Shown here piece after piece: positions 1 to 7,853 of a stretch of 50,935 nucleotides of DNA. Source of the DNA: Butyrivibrio proteoclasticus P6B7 (lineage in GTDB: Bacteria > Bacillota > Clostridia > Lachnospirales > Lachnospiraceae). The stretch lies in assembly GCF_000622085.1 (NCBI RefSeq), contig NZ_KK211398.1:1-50935 (forward strand), in the 5' to 3' direction. The translations under genes and the position numbers were made by a program. The notes below the pieces were generated by a model. It had not been told where the DNA came from. It ran no database searches and saw only the letters and a program-made list of their open reading frames with translations. Position 1 is the stretch's first letter; each line of letters begins with the position of its first letter.

Positions 1-903
1 CATGGCTGGATTTGGGCCTGCGGTCTTGTGATCCTGGAGCGTATCGGAAAAGCGATAAAAAAGCCTGCCAAAAACACATTGGTAAGCTTTGCGGCAAGCG
101 AGATCGGAACCGGAAAAGGCTTTGCCTATCAGGAGTTTCTGGATCAGCTTGGCGCGTTTCTCGGACCGGTACTGCTTTTTGTAACAGCTCTTGTAAAAGG
201 TACAGACGACCTTTTTACAACATATAGAATCTCTTTTGCGATACTGCTTGTTCCTGCAATGATCACAATAGCTCTTGTTTTGACAGCAAAGATAAGATAC
301 CCTGATCCGGAGATCTTTGAAAAGCAGGAAGATAAACCGGCAAGCTTTGAATTCAGGAAGTCATTTGTTCTGTTCATGGCGGCCATCTGCTTTTTTGCTT
401 TTGGCTTTGCAGACTTCACCCTGATCACACTTCATTCGGCTAATACCGGAGCATTTAATGAATCCATGCTCAGCCTGCTATATGCTGGGGCAATGGCTGT
501 GGATGCCTTTGCTGCACTATTCTTTGGCTGGCTTTATGATAAGGTCGGGCTGAAGGCTCTGATCATTTCCACACTATGCAGCACATTCTTCTCATATTTT
601 GTTTTTATGACTGGAAATGCCTGGTTGATCGGAGCTGGGATAATTCTGTGGGGGATTGGAATGGGTGCGCAGGAAAGTATTATGAAAGCAGCTGTCAGCG
701 GAATCGTTCCGCGTTCCATGCGAAGCACCGGTTTCGGAATATTTGAGACAGGATTAGGTATTGCGTGGTTTCTGGGCAGTTGGCTTCTCGGTGCCCTGTA
801 TGATTTGAATCCTGTGTATCTTGTCACTGTGTCTGTGGTATCACAGTTTCTGGCGATTGTATTTTATGCTTTATGCCTCCGGTGCAATAAGACAGAGTGC
901 TAA
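1..903 (+). CDS. MFS transporter, 5' end outside window
   Basis: The reading frame is open from base 1, so this is the C-terminal 300 residues of a longer gene. Alternating hydrophobic stretches and short charged loops fit the second half of a 12-helix major facilitator superfamily carrier in the cytoplasmic membrane. The loop with Y-D-K-V-G-L-K and the glycine-rich helix with G-I-G-M-G-A-Q-E are typical of the family. The substrate cannot be told. It is followed after about 100 bases by the MarR operator, so it appears to be a separate transcription unit. Confidence is high for MFS and low for anything finer. Confidence 0.8.
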   Translation, partial: HGWIWACGLVILERIGKAIKKPAKNTLVSFAASEIGTGKGFAYQEFLDQLGAFLGPVLLFVTALVKGTDDLFTTYRISFAILLVPAMITIALVLTAKIRYPDPEIFEKQEDKPASFEFRKSFVLFMAAICFFAFGFADFTLITLHSANTGAFNESMLSLLYAGAMAVDAFAALFFGWLYDKVGLKALIISTLCSTFFSYFVFMTGNAWLIGAGIILWGIGMGAQESIMKAAVSGIVPRSMRSTGFGIFETGLGIAWFLGSWLLGALYDLNPVYLVTVSVVSQFLAIVFYALCLRCNKTEC

Positions 904-955
904 CAATTCGAGTTTGTTGGAATGAGCATTATACCGGAAGTTATGATATGTGTGC

Positions 956-984
956 TTGACAAAAATACTCCTATATCGTAGTAT
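956..984 (+). promoter_or_regulatory. sigma-A type promoter of the MarR/radical-SAM operon
   Basis: TTGACA at 956-961, a 17-base spacer and TAGTAT at 979-984 form a near-consensus vegetative promoter. It ends about 28 bases before the marR start codon. The spacer and -10 lie inside the left arm of a perfect inverted repeat, so repressor binding would occlude RNA polymerase. Confidence 0.7.
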
Positions 985-1006
985 AAAACTACGATATAGG
1001 AGTATT
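964..1006 (+). promoter_or_regulatory. perfect 18-bp inverted repeat, probable MarR operator
   Basis: The left arm at 964-981 (AATACTCCTATATCGTAG) is the exact reverse complement of 989-1006, with a 7-base centre. It covers the promoter -10, the expected transcription start and the ribosome binding site AGGAG at 998-1002 of the MarR gene. A dyad in this position is classic for an autorepressing MarR dimer. A transcript reading in from upstream would fold it into an 18-bp hairpin hiding the ribosome binding site. Confidence 0.75.
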
Positions 1007-1011
1007 AAATT

Positions 1012-1449
1012 ATGAAGACAAATGGTGGATTTCTTGTTACAAAAATAAAACAGCTGGGTGATCGTATATTTGAAAGGATACTGGCAGAAAAAAACATTGA
1101 TGCATTTAACGGAGCTCAGGGAAGGATTCTTTATGTCTTATGGCAGGAAGATGGTGTTCCTATTAAAATTATTTCCGAGAAAAGCGGACTTGCAATTACT
1201 TCACTTACAACCATGCTTGAGCGGATGGAAAAAAACGGACTGATAAGCCGCAAAACTGATGAAGCTGATAAGAGAAAAACTCTTCTGTTCCTCACAGATA
1301 AAGCCAAAGAACTTAAAGAAGCTTATGACTCCGTATCAAATGAGATGGGGAGTATTTATTATCGTGATTTTACGGATAAAGAGATTCTTCAGTTTGAAGA
1401 GTATCTTAACCGCATCAGGGTAAACCTTGAGGAATGGAGTGACAAATGA
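1012..1449 (+). CDS. MarR family transcriptional regulator of the radical-SAM pair
   Basis: This 145-residue protein has the winged-helix MarR layout. An N-terminal dimerisation helix is followed by the recognition region S-G-L-A-I-T-S-L-T-T-M-L-E-R-M-E (about residues 60-80) and a wing with D-E-A-D-K-R-K-T. The wing contains the conserved Asp-Arg type positions of the family. Start ATG 1012 has AGGAG nine bases upstream. The stop overlaps the next start by four bases (ATGA), so the regulator and the radical-SAM genes are translationally coupled. It most likely represses its own operon through the 18-bp dyad; the inducer is unknown. Confidence 0.88.
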   Translation: MKTNGGFLVTKIKQLGDRIFERILAEKNIDAFNGAQGRILYVLWQEDGVPIKIISEKSGLAITSLTTMLERMEKNGLISRKTDEADKRKTLLFLTDKAKELKEAYDSVSNEMGSIYYRDFTDKEILQFEEYLNRIRVNLEEWSDK

Positions 1450-2144
1450 GTATTTGTATTAAAGATCAGATTCAGAACATGAATCTTGTTATAGGGTGCA
1501 CTGTTGGATGTCCGTACTGCTATGCCAGAAACAATACGAGGCGTTATCACATCATAGATGATTTTGAAAAGCCACAGTTTTTTCAAGGAAAGCTTCGTAT
1601 GATGGAAAAGAAAAAGCCGCAGAATTTTCTGCTGACCGGCATGAGCGATCTCTCGGGCTGGCATGAGGAATGGAGAGAGGAAGTCTTTAAAAAGATAGCA
1701 GAGAATCCTCAGCACCAGTTTCTTTTTCTTACCAAACGACCGGATCTTCTGTCTTTTGAAACAGATCTTGATAATGCATGGTTTGGCGTTACAGTTACGA
1801 GAAAGTCTGAGTTATGGCGTATTGATGCACTGCGGAGCAATGTGAAGGCAAAAAAATATCATGTTACCTTTGAGCCTTTGTTCGATGATCCGGGTAAGGT
1901 TGATCTTACAGGCATTGACTGGATTGTGGTGGGAACCATGACAGGTGCAAAGAGCAGGACTGTTAAAACAGATCCCGGGTGGGCTTATTCATTGACAGAA
2001 CAGGCTCATGAACTGAACATTCCTGTATTCTGGAAAGAAGATCTTGTCCCGATTATGGGAGAAGAAATGATACAGGAAATGCCGGATGCTTTTAACAAAG
2101 TGCTGGAGGAACAGAGGATATGGAACAACCAGAAATCAAAGTAA
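1446..2144 (+). CDS. radical SAM mobile pair protein A (DUF5131/Gp37-Gp68-like)
   Basis: This 232-residue radical SAM protein carries the [4Fe-4S] motif C18-T-V-G-C22-P-Y-C25. Next come L-L-T-G-M-S-D (about residues 60-66), F-L-F-L-T-K-R-P and W-F-G-V-T-V, which resemble the Gp37/Gp68 (DUF5131) group. The length is short for a radical SAM enzyme with auxiliary domains, and no SPASM cluster is seen. It is coupled to MarR by a 4-base overlap and overlaps the next radical-SAM gene by 25 bases. I recognise the arrangement as the radical SAM mobile pair; the reaction and substrate are unknown. The 25-base overlap suggests the two enzymes are made in fixed ratio. Confidence 0.82.
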   Translation: MSICIKDQIQNMNLVIGCTVGCPYCYARNNTRRYHIIDDFEKPQFFQGKLRMMEKKKPQNFLLTGMSDLSGWHEEWREEVFKKIAENPQHQFLFLTKRPDLLSFETDLDNAWFGVTVTRKSELWRIDALRSNVKAKKYHVTFEPLFDDPGKVDLTGIDWIVVGTMTGAKSRTVKTDPGWAYSLTEQAHELNIPVFWKEDLVPIMGEEMIQEMPDAFNKVLEEQRIWNNQKSK

Positions 2145-3043
2145 ATCATATAGAAACAAAAAGTGTAATGACAAAATCGAATACTCCTATTGGAGGATAT
2201 TCGGTGAATCCCTATGTGGGGTGTCCCCATGCCTGTAAATACTGCTACGCATCTTTTATGAAACGCTTTACAGGGCATACGGAGGAATGGGGAACTTTCA
2301 TGGATGTGAAAGACTGGCCTGAAATAAAGAATCCAAAGAAGTATGCCGGCCAGAAGGTGATCATTGGAACAGTTACGGATGGTTATAATCCGCTAGAGGA
2401 AACATATAAAAATACAAGAAGACTTCTGGAAGAACTAAAGGACAGTGGTGCAGACATACTTATCTGCACAAAGTCAGACCTTGTACTAAGAGATCTGGAT
2501 CTGCTAAAAGAGATCAATGAAAATAGCAGACTTACAGTATCATGGTCAATCAATACTCTCGATGAAGAGTTTAAAGATGATATGGATGCGGCAGTAAGCA
2601 TAGAAAGAAGGCTTGCTGCAATGAAAGAGGTATATGCGGCAGGCATTCGTACAATTTGCTTCATTTCACCCGTGTTCCCGGGGATTACGGATATAGAGGC
2701 AATCATAGACAGGACAAAAGATCAGTGTGACCTTGTATGGCTTGAGAATCTGAATCTTCGCGGAGGTTTTAAGGCAGATATCATGAAATACATTTCCGAT
2801 AAACATCCGGATCTGGTGCCGCTGTATGACGAAATCTATAACAAAAAGAACCGCAGCTATTTTGAAGCGCTGGAAAAGAAAGCAGAAGAGCTGGCTAAAA
2901 AGTATGATTGCAGGTTTGTTGATAATGAAACTCCGTATGAGAGAGTAGAGAAAGGACATCCAACAATCGTAGATTACTTTTACCACGAAGAAGTAAGAGG
3001 AACTGCCAATAGTGGAAAGAGAAATGTAATACATAATCCTTGA
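2120..3043 (+). CDS. radical SAM mobile pair protein B (SPL-like radical SAM)
   Basis: This 307-residue radical SAM protein has its cluster motif at C35-P-H-A-C39-K-Y-C42, followed by Y-A-S-F-M-K-R-F. The region G-T-V-T-D-G-Y-N-P-L-E (about residue 80) and the strand I-C-T-K-S-D-L-V-L-R-D are typical of the spore photoproduct lyase-like (SPL/Rv2578c) branch. No SplB-type additional conserved cysteine region was evident. It starts inside the 3' end of protein A, and a UUCG-loop hairpin follows 115 bases after the stop. The function is unknown. DNA or RNA base repair or modification is possible by family analogy only. Confidence 0.82.
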   Translation: MEQPEIKVNHIETKSVMTKSNTPIGGYSVNPYVGCPHACKYCYASFMKRFTGHTEEWGTFMDVKDWPEIKNPKKYAGQKVIIGTVTDGYNPLEETYKNTRRLLEELKDSGADILICTKSDLVLRDLDLLKEINENSRLTVSWSINTLDEEFKDDMDAAVSIERRLAAMKEVYAAGIRTICFISPVFPGITDIEAIIDRTKDQCDLVWLENLNLRGGFKADIMKYISDKHPDLVPLYDEIYNKKNRSYFEALEKKAEELAKKYDCRFVDNETPYERVEKGHPTIVDYFYHEEVRGTANSGKRNVIHNP

Positions 3044-3157
3044 TGGAAGAATAAACCGGAATTTAACCCCGGAAATTGTTCTAAAAAACACCTAACCACT
3101 TCACTACGTTACCAATTGAAAAAATGTCCCCAAATGTCACCCAAATTCAAAAGATAA

Positions 3158-3185
3158 GGGGCAGCTTCGGCTGCCCTATATTTGT
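3158..3185 (+). terminator. UUCG-tetraloop terminator after the radical-SAM operon
   Basis: GGGCAGC (3159-3165), the loop TTCG and GCTGCCC (3170-3176) form a stem closed by C-UUCG-G, an exceptionally stable tetraloop. It is followed by the U-rich TATATTTGTT. Confidence 0.75.
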
Positions 3186-3226
3186 TATAATAAGGTGGTT
3201 GATATATATACAAAAGGGCGAAATAA

Positions 3227-3670
3227 ATGGAGAAGAAAGACTACAAGTTTTGGGGCTGGGAGAACGCCAACGTTTCTCCAGTGACAGATGAATACAAGGG
3301 CATCAACAATCCACGAGATCTGTACGATGCTTTGTCAGAGATATGGTGTGCTGATACATGTGCACCAAGGATGAGAGCAGATTGGACCGAGGACAATAAG
3401 ACTATGGGGCAGTGTTCAATAACTGCATTCCTTGCTCAGGATATTTTCGGGGGCAAGGTGTATGGCATCGAAAGAGCTGGTGGAAACTTCCATTGTTATA
3501 ACGTAATTGGAGACTGCGCGTTTGATCTGACCAGTGAGCAGTTCGGAGATGAGAAGTTGGACTACACTGATAATCCCGAACAGTCCCGTGAGGTGCATTT
3601 TGGAAAAGAGGAAAAGAGACTCCGCTACGAGTTTCTTAAGAAGAGGTTAAAAGAGAAAAACAATGAGTAA
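3227..3670 (+). CDS. YunG-like family protein of unknown function
   Basis: This is a 147-residue soluble protein. The order W-C-A-D-T-C-A-P-R-M-R (about residues 39-49), G-Q-C-S-I-T-A-F-L-A-Q-D-I-F-G-G, H-C-Y-N and F-D-L-T-S-E-Q-F resembles Bacillus YunG and related proteins. The conserved Cys and His with a trailing Asp could form a papain-like triad, but that is speculation. The start is ATG 3227. The 3' end overlaps the TPR gene by eight bases, so the three genes at 3227-5230 form one coupled operon. No enzymatic role is established. Confidence 0.6.
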   Translation: MEKKDYKFWGWENANVSPVTDEYKGINNPRDLYDALSEIWCADTCAPRMRADWTEDNKTMGQCSITAFLAQDIFGGKVYGIERAGGNFHCYNVIGDCAFDLTSEQFGDEKLDYTDNPEQSREVHFGKEEKRLRYEFLKKRLKEKNNE

Positions 3671-4343
3671 ACTAAAAGTTTGCCTTAGGCATATTTCAGA
3701 AGTCTTTTTATATGAATACTACTGTCTGGGCGATGATGAATATGAGATATCTGATGAGGATACGCTTACACCACATAAGGAGAAGTCAAAAGAGCTGCTT
3801 CTTTCCGGCAATTATTCTGGCGCTCAGCAGGAGTGGCTTGCCGCACATCTTGAGAATCCTGTGGATATGGAAGTGATTCTTGGAATCATCCTGTGCTGCA
3901 AACAGCTTGGGGATGCTGAAGGCGAGTATTCATACACTACTGAGTCATACAATTATTGCTGCACCAGAGCAGAGCTCGCGGCTTACTACAGAAACCTTGG
4001 CTGGTATTACCTGGAGAAGTACCAACCGGAAGTCTCAGCTGCATGTTATCTCTACAGCAAATACTTCGAGGATTCTCAGCAGGCTGATGCGGAACTGGAA
4101 TTCCTGGAGAAGGCTATTGGTAAGAAAATTGCAGAAAAAGATCTGAATCAGATCCAGAAGCTTCTTAAGGATAACGAAATTCCTACAGAAGCCAATCCTG
4201 TGACGCTTGCTCTTTTGTACAAGGCTGCAGAAGAGGCGGAGAATGCTGGCGACAAAGATCAGGCACTTGACTGTTACAGGATGGTTTATGATCTAACTGC
4301 AGATGAAGAGGTTGGCAAAAGAATTAGTGGGTTCAGCTCATGA
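3663..4343 (+). CDS. TPR-type helical repeat protein
   Basis: This 226-residue, acidic, all-helical protein has helix pairs resembling tetratricopeptide repeats: A-A-Y-Y-R-N-L-G-W-Y-Y-L-E-K-Y (about residue 105) and a final A-G-D-K-D-Q-A-L-D-C-Y-R-M-V-Y-D-L unit. There is no signal peptide or membrane helix. It overlaps the preceding YunG-like gene by eight bases and the following J-domain gene by four (ATGA). TPR and J-domain proteins commonly act together with Hsp70, so a co-chaperone or adaptor role is inferred from context. The family is not otherwise recognised. Confidence 0.6.
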   Translation: MSKLKVCLRHISEVFLYEYYCLGDDEYEISDEDTLTPHKEKSKELLLSGNYSGAQQEWLAAHLENPVDMEVILGIILCCKQLGDAEGEYSYTTESYNYCCTRAELAAYYRNLGWYYLEKYQPEVSAACYLYSKYFEDSQQADAELEFLEKAIGKKIAEKDLNQIQKLLKDNEIPTEANPVTLALLYKAAEEAENAGDKDQALDCYRMVYDLTADEEVGKRISGFSS

Positions 4344-5230
4344 CACTTAAAGAAGCCTACAAGATCCTCGGCGCGTCCAAACAGGATGACGACCGGGAAA
4401 TAAAAGCAAAATACAAAAAGCTTCTCATTTTGTACCATCCGGACTCAGATCCAACCAGAAAAAGGAATCCTGAGGACGATGAAAAGATAAGACAGGTTAT
4501 TGAAGCTTATAAGAAGATAAAAGAATCTGAAGGAGAATCTTACTTCGATACTTATGAATTTACCTGGGATGCTTTTGAGAACAAGGCAGCATTCTCCGAG
4601 AGGAATATCTACGTTCAGTTCAAGATGTATGATGAGGAACTGCCACTTTCCAAGATGGCCAGAGGAAGATTTGTCTGGGATCCTGATATGGAGGAGTTCA
4701 GGCTCTTTTCCAAAAGCGTTCTGGAAGCTTGCAAGGATATCATGACAGACTATAGCGCAATACTCGCACCCGACAAGGTAAAAGATATCTTTCATCTTAT
4801 GATGCAGGAGTATGTTCTTCCAGCAGATGCAGCCAGGAAGATTGGAAAGAAGGTCCGTGAGGATGGCGATGTAGAAGTTTTTACTTTCAATGGATTTGTA
4901 AAAGAGAACCCTTCAGATCTGAAAGCTTCAGCACCAACTATAGGAGAGCCTTTGAATATTTTCCTCAGAGAAGATAGGGCTGTGGTAGAAGAAATAGTAA
5001 CAGGCAAGGTGCTTGGGACAGTATCCTTTGATGAGGATGAACTTTACTATGTGGTGCTTCCGCTTCTGGAAGATCCTAAGGTTCAGGCACATGCTTCAGT
5101 TACCAAAGTTGAAAAGAGTCGCAGAGCTGGGAAACGCATGAATGTTGTGATAGAGCTTACAATACCAAAGAACCTGAAAGATACTCCTGTTGCTAACGGA
5201 AAACTTATAGAAAAATTGATACGGGCATAA
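4340..5230 (+). CDS. J-domain (DnaJ-like) protein
   Basis: This 296-residue protein has an N-terminal J domain (residues 3-65) with the invariant H33-P34-D35 loop between two charged helices, which should stimulate an Hsp70 ATPase. There is no Gly/Phe linker and no zinc-finger repeat, so it is not DnaJ itself. Residues about 85-185 form an unrecognised, mostly helical middle region. The last 100 residues are strand-rich and could be a reduced client-binding domain. It is coupled to the TPR gene by a 4-base overlap. Likely a specialised type III J protein whose clients may be its operon partners. Confidence 0.75.
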   Translation: MTLKEAYKILGASKQDDDREIKAKYKKLLILYHPDSDPTRKRNPEDDEKIRQVIEAYKKIKESEGESYFDTYEFTWDAFENKAAFSERNIYVQFKMYDEELPLSKMARGRFVWDPDMEEFRLFSKSVLEACKDIMTDYSAILAPDKVKDIFHLMMQEYVLPADAARKIGKKVREDGDVEVFTFNGFVKENPSDLKASAPTIGEPLNIFLREDRAVVEEIVTGKVLGTVSFDEDELYYVVLPLLEDPKVQAHASVTKVEKSRRAGKRMNVVIELTIPKNLKDTPVANGKLIEKLIRA

Positions 5231-5665
5231 AAAAGTACCTCCACCGGGAGCCTGCCGCAGTGAAGGTACCTTTACCTTTTTGGAAGATTGTTCATCGTGT
5301 ATCTTCCTCCTTTCTCTTGCTACCATGTATATCGGATAGTAGCATCAAGGACTTAACCAAATGAAATGGTTTTCCTTTGATGATAATATCTTAATCAATT
5401 TTAGATACAGAATACATAACAGAATCCGCGTGATAACGACATTTATTTTGCTTTTTGAGATAAGACTTAATACAGATTCCTAAGACTTCGTTGCGATTGT
5501 GATGGAGTCTTTTTTGTTTTGCGACACAATATATTGTACTTTTTATGGTGAAATACGCTTCGGAGGCCACATCAGTTACTATTCACAGTTAATTGCGTAA
5601 GATGTTCTTTATTTTTTCTATCATGAAGATTACAATATTTCTGTTTGCATTTGGGAGGTATTGTT
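5231..5665. other. gene-poor spacer after the J-domain operon
   Basis: This stretch has no ORF with a plausible start and ribosome binding site. It holds a weak inverted repeat just after the J-domain gene (GTACCT at 5235-5240 with AGGTAC near 5264) that may end transcription, and a clearer terminator-like hairpin at 5482-5518. The remainder is AT-rich sequence likely to hold the promoter of the acetyltransferase at 5666. Confidence 0.4.
5482..5518 (+). terminator. terminator-like hairpin with T-run
   Basis: AAGACTTC (5482-5489) pairs with GGAGTCTT (5505-5512), one G-U pair included, and is followed by TTTTTGTTTT. The loop is fairly long, and no complete gene lies immediately upstream. It could be left over from a lost gene. 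Confidence 0.45.
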
Positions 5666-6187
5666 ATGCTTAGAAAAATAATGAAGTATAGTGACTTGGA
5701 TGAGAGAAAACTGATGGATATATATCAAGAGAGTAATTATGATAATACCGAGTATTTTTATCCAGACGAAAAGGATAAAGAAAAAGCAGTTAAGCTTGTG
5801 GAGACGAATTTTTGCGATTTTTTAAAGAATGATTTTTTCAAGCGAGAGGATAGTGTTTACTGGATATATGAAGAGAATGGAGAATGGCTCAGTGCACTAA
5901 GAACCAACATGGTTGAGCCTAGATTGTTCTATATTGAAGCTCTTGAAACACCTCCGGAAAGCAGAAAGAAGGGATATGCTGCGCATCTTATCAATCTTGT
6001 CCTTGAAAATTTGAAAAAAGAAGGAAGTTTTAGAGTATGTGACTGCGTGAGCAAAAAAAATACAGCATCATTGAAAACACATGAGAAATGCGGCTTTAAG
6101 ATTGTTTCCGATAAAGGTTATGACTATCTTAGTAATGAAGAAAGCGATAGAGACTATAGCCTCGAGTATAACTATGTAGTTGATTAA
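5666..6187 (+). CDS. GNAT family N-acetyltransferase
   Basis: The 173-residue product has the GNAT acetyl-CoA core. The strand L-F-Y-I-E-A-L-E-T-P-P-E-S-R-K-K-G-Y-A-A-H-L (about residues 89-110) contains the pyrophosphate-binding R-x-x-G-x-A loop. A later segment, N-T-A-S-L-K-T-H-E-K-C-G-F, is the usual alpha4/beta6 region. The start chosen is ATG 5666, because GGGAGG at 5653-5658 sits seven bases before it; the frame extends upstream only to a TTG. The substrate cannot be inferred. It is a single gene followed by a hairpin at 6217. Confidence 0.8.
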   Translation: MLRKIMKYSDLDERKLMDIYQESNYDNTEYFYPDEKDKEKAVKLVETNFCDFLKNDFFKREDSVYWIYEENGEWLSALRTNMVEPRLFYIEALETPPESRKKGYAAHLINLVLENLKKEGSFRVCDCVSKKNTASLKTHEKCGFKIVSDKGYDYLSNEESDRDYSLEYNYVVD

Positions 6188-6216
6188 ATATTTATTAGTT
6201 GATGTGTATTCTAACC

Positions 6217-6237
6217 AGGCGGAGTTATGCTCCGCCT
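6217..6237. terminator. bidirectional hairpin between acetyltransferase and IS66 remnant
   Basis: AGGCGGAG (6217-6224) and CTCCGCCT (6230-6237) are perfect complements around a 5-base loop. The right arm encodes the last residues of the reverse-strand transposase piece, so the hairpin may have served the insertion element. The T-run is weak in both directions. Confidence 0.45.
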
Positions 6238-6539
6238 AATAGTTCTTCTACAGTATATGGTTCTCCAGAAGTCAGTCTTAAGAGGGCAGTGAATTCATTA
6301 ACACCATTTCTGGCACTGGTTTCAAGATAAGTCCTGATATCTGCAAAATATGATGCGTATTCTATGCTCTGGAACTGGCCGGAGACCTTGCCTTTAGTCT
6401 TTACATATCTGAGCGACCTCTCGCTGAGGTTGTTTGTTGTCGGGATGGAGAAATCATTAACCCAGTCAAAGTAATTGCTCTTGTACTCTCTGATCCTGTT
6501 GAGAAGAGCATTCTCATCACTTTCATAATAATGTCCCAA
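6225..6539 (-). pseudogene. IS66-type transposase C-terminal remnant
   Basis: The reverse strand encodes about 104 residues with T-T-N-N-L-S-E-R-S-L-R, then G-Q-F-Q-S-I-E-Y-A-S-Y-F-A and an R-N-G-V-N-E-F-T-A-L-L-R segment. This is the C-terminal end of the DDE domain and tail of IS66-family TnpC-like transposases, with the last catalytic Glu in N-N-L-S-E-R. The rest of the roughly 450-residue protein and the accessory orfs are absent; similarity stops at about 6540, just before the lipoprotein gene. It is a dead fragment, and no terminal inverted repeats were found. It marks past insertion and deletion in the accessory region. Confidence 0.7.
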
Positions 6540-6601
6540 GGGAGATTTTGAAGGCGAAGAACTGGAGGATGAGTGATTGCACTAAGCAATGGAGGAGCAG
6601 T

Positions 6602-7840
6602 ATGAAAAGATTTTGTGTTGTTATGGTAATGCTTATGACGATTGCCACTGTTGGATGTGGAAATAACAAAGTATCAGATAGCGGAGCTGCTTCCAGCACA
6701 GTGAGTGAACCGGAAGCGGTTGAAGCCAGCACTCTTGGTGTGCCTGCGGTGAAAGACGGAGTTTTGAGGCCGGGAGAAGACTGTGCAGAGGTTGTTTTCG
6801 AGTGGGATCCGGTTGAGGGTGCTGAAGGATACGAAGTCTCTGAGGAGAATAAGTACTATTCAGAAAAGGAATACAGAGAACCTGAAACAGTTGAGATTAC
6901 CGATAATTCTTACGTTACCGGTGCGCAGGATTATTTCGATTTCAGAATAAGAGTAAGGGCATTTAAAGGCAACGGAGCCGAGAGAGTTTATGGCGAATGG
7001 AGCTCTTTTGCCACAGGAAGTGCCTATGAAAAGCAGATAGTTTCAGTGGGCGGACCCTATGGAGAGATGTCTGTAGTTGTTCCGGAAGGATGGACAGCGG
7101 AGATTTCTGCAGTGGATGATGGGAAGCTCACTTATGGTTTATACGGATTGATACTAAAACCAAAATCTGCAGATGCAGGGCAGATAGAGCTCTTTTGCTC
7201 AGACGGTTTTGGCGTTTGCGGAACAGGACTTTCCCAGGAAGAGATTACATTAGCGGGATATACTGCGCATGTTGGCACATATGATGATCATGAGCATTGG
7301 GATTTCATTACTTTTGGAGATGAGCGTCCGCAGATAGTTGCCCAGAGCATAGACTGCGATTCCTGGATAAGCCATATGTGGGAAGAAGCAGATACCATTT
7401 TGGATACGCTTAAGTTTGATACCAGCAAGACTGAAGGCGGAATAGGACAGTACATTTCAGATTCTGAAGTTGAGGCTATTGGGCTCATGATGAGTGTTAG
7501 TAATGTGACGCCCTCAGGACTGACTGTTCATTTCAGGCAATACGAAGATAAGAATACCGGCGAGCTGATATATGGAGAAGACTACACACTTGAGAAACTT
7601 GAAGGTGAGAAGTGGGAAGCTGTTCCGATGATAATTGATAACGGAGTTTTTACTGATATCGGCTACAATATTCCAAAGAATGGGGAAGCTGAGATTGAAA
7701 CTAACTGGGAATGGCTTTACGGAAATCTTGAACCTGGAACATATAAGATAACCAAGACAGTTTTGGATTCAGGAGCCAGCAGCGAAGGTGATAGTTTGAA
7801 TCGGTATACTTTGAGCGCACAGTTTTTAATTGCCGGATGA
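6602..7840 (+). CDS. lipoprotein with fibronectin-III-like domain
   Basis: The start ATG 6602 is preferred over the frame's first ATG (6548) because GGAGG lies at 6590-6594 and the resulting N-terminus is a signal peptide. That peptide is M-K-R-F, a hydrophobic stretch, and the lipobox T-V-G-C with the lipidated Cys near residue 19. A Ser/Glu-rich linker follows. Next is a beta domain with F-E-W-D-P-V-E-G-A-E-G-Y-E-V and R-V-R-A-F, typical of fibronectin type III folds (about residues 55-125). The remaining roughly 280 residues are unrecognised and beta-rich. It is expected on the outer face of the membrane. Its function is unknown, and an adhesion or sensing role is only a guess. Confidence 0.7.
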   Translation: MKRFCVVMVMLMTIATVGCGNNKVSDSGAASSTVSEPEAVEASTLGVPAVKDGVLRPGEDCAEVVFEWDPVEGAEGYEVSEENKYYSEKEYREPETVEITDNSYVTGAQDYFDFRIRVRAFKGNGAERVYGEWSSFATGSAYEKQIVSVGGPYGEMSVVVPEGWTAEISAVDDGKLTYGLYGLILKPKSADAGQIELFCSDGFGVCGTGLSQEEITLAGYTAHVGTYDDHEHWDFITFGDERPQIVAQSIDCDSWISHMWEEADTILDTLKFDTSKTEGGIGQYISDSEVEAIGLMMSVSNVTPSGLTVHFRQYEDKNTGELIYGEDYTLEKLEGEKWEAVPMIIDNGVFTDIGYNIPKNGEAEIETNWEWLYGNLEPGTYKITKTVLDSGASSEGDSLNRYTLSAQFLIAG

Positions 7841-7853
7841 GGGAGAATGAGAT

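Noticed and set aside
2666..3091. Reverse-strand ORF of 141 codons opposite radical SAM B
   Set aside because: It is a shadow of the well-supported forward gene and begins downstream of its stop without a ribosome binding site.
3186..3191. TATAAT as promoter of the YunG-like operon
   Set aside because: The -10 is perfect, but no matching -35 is found at a usable distance and it lies directly on the terminator's tail. It is possible but not supported enough to list.
6225..6539. Functional IS66 element
   Set aside because: Only the C-terminal quarter of the transposase is present, with no accessory orfs and no inverted terminal repeats.
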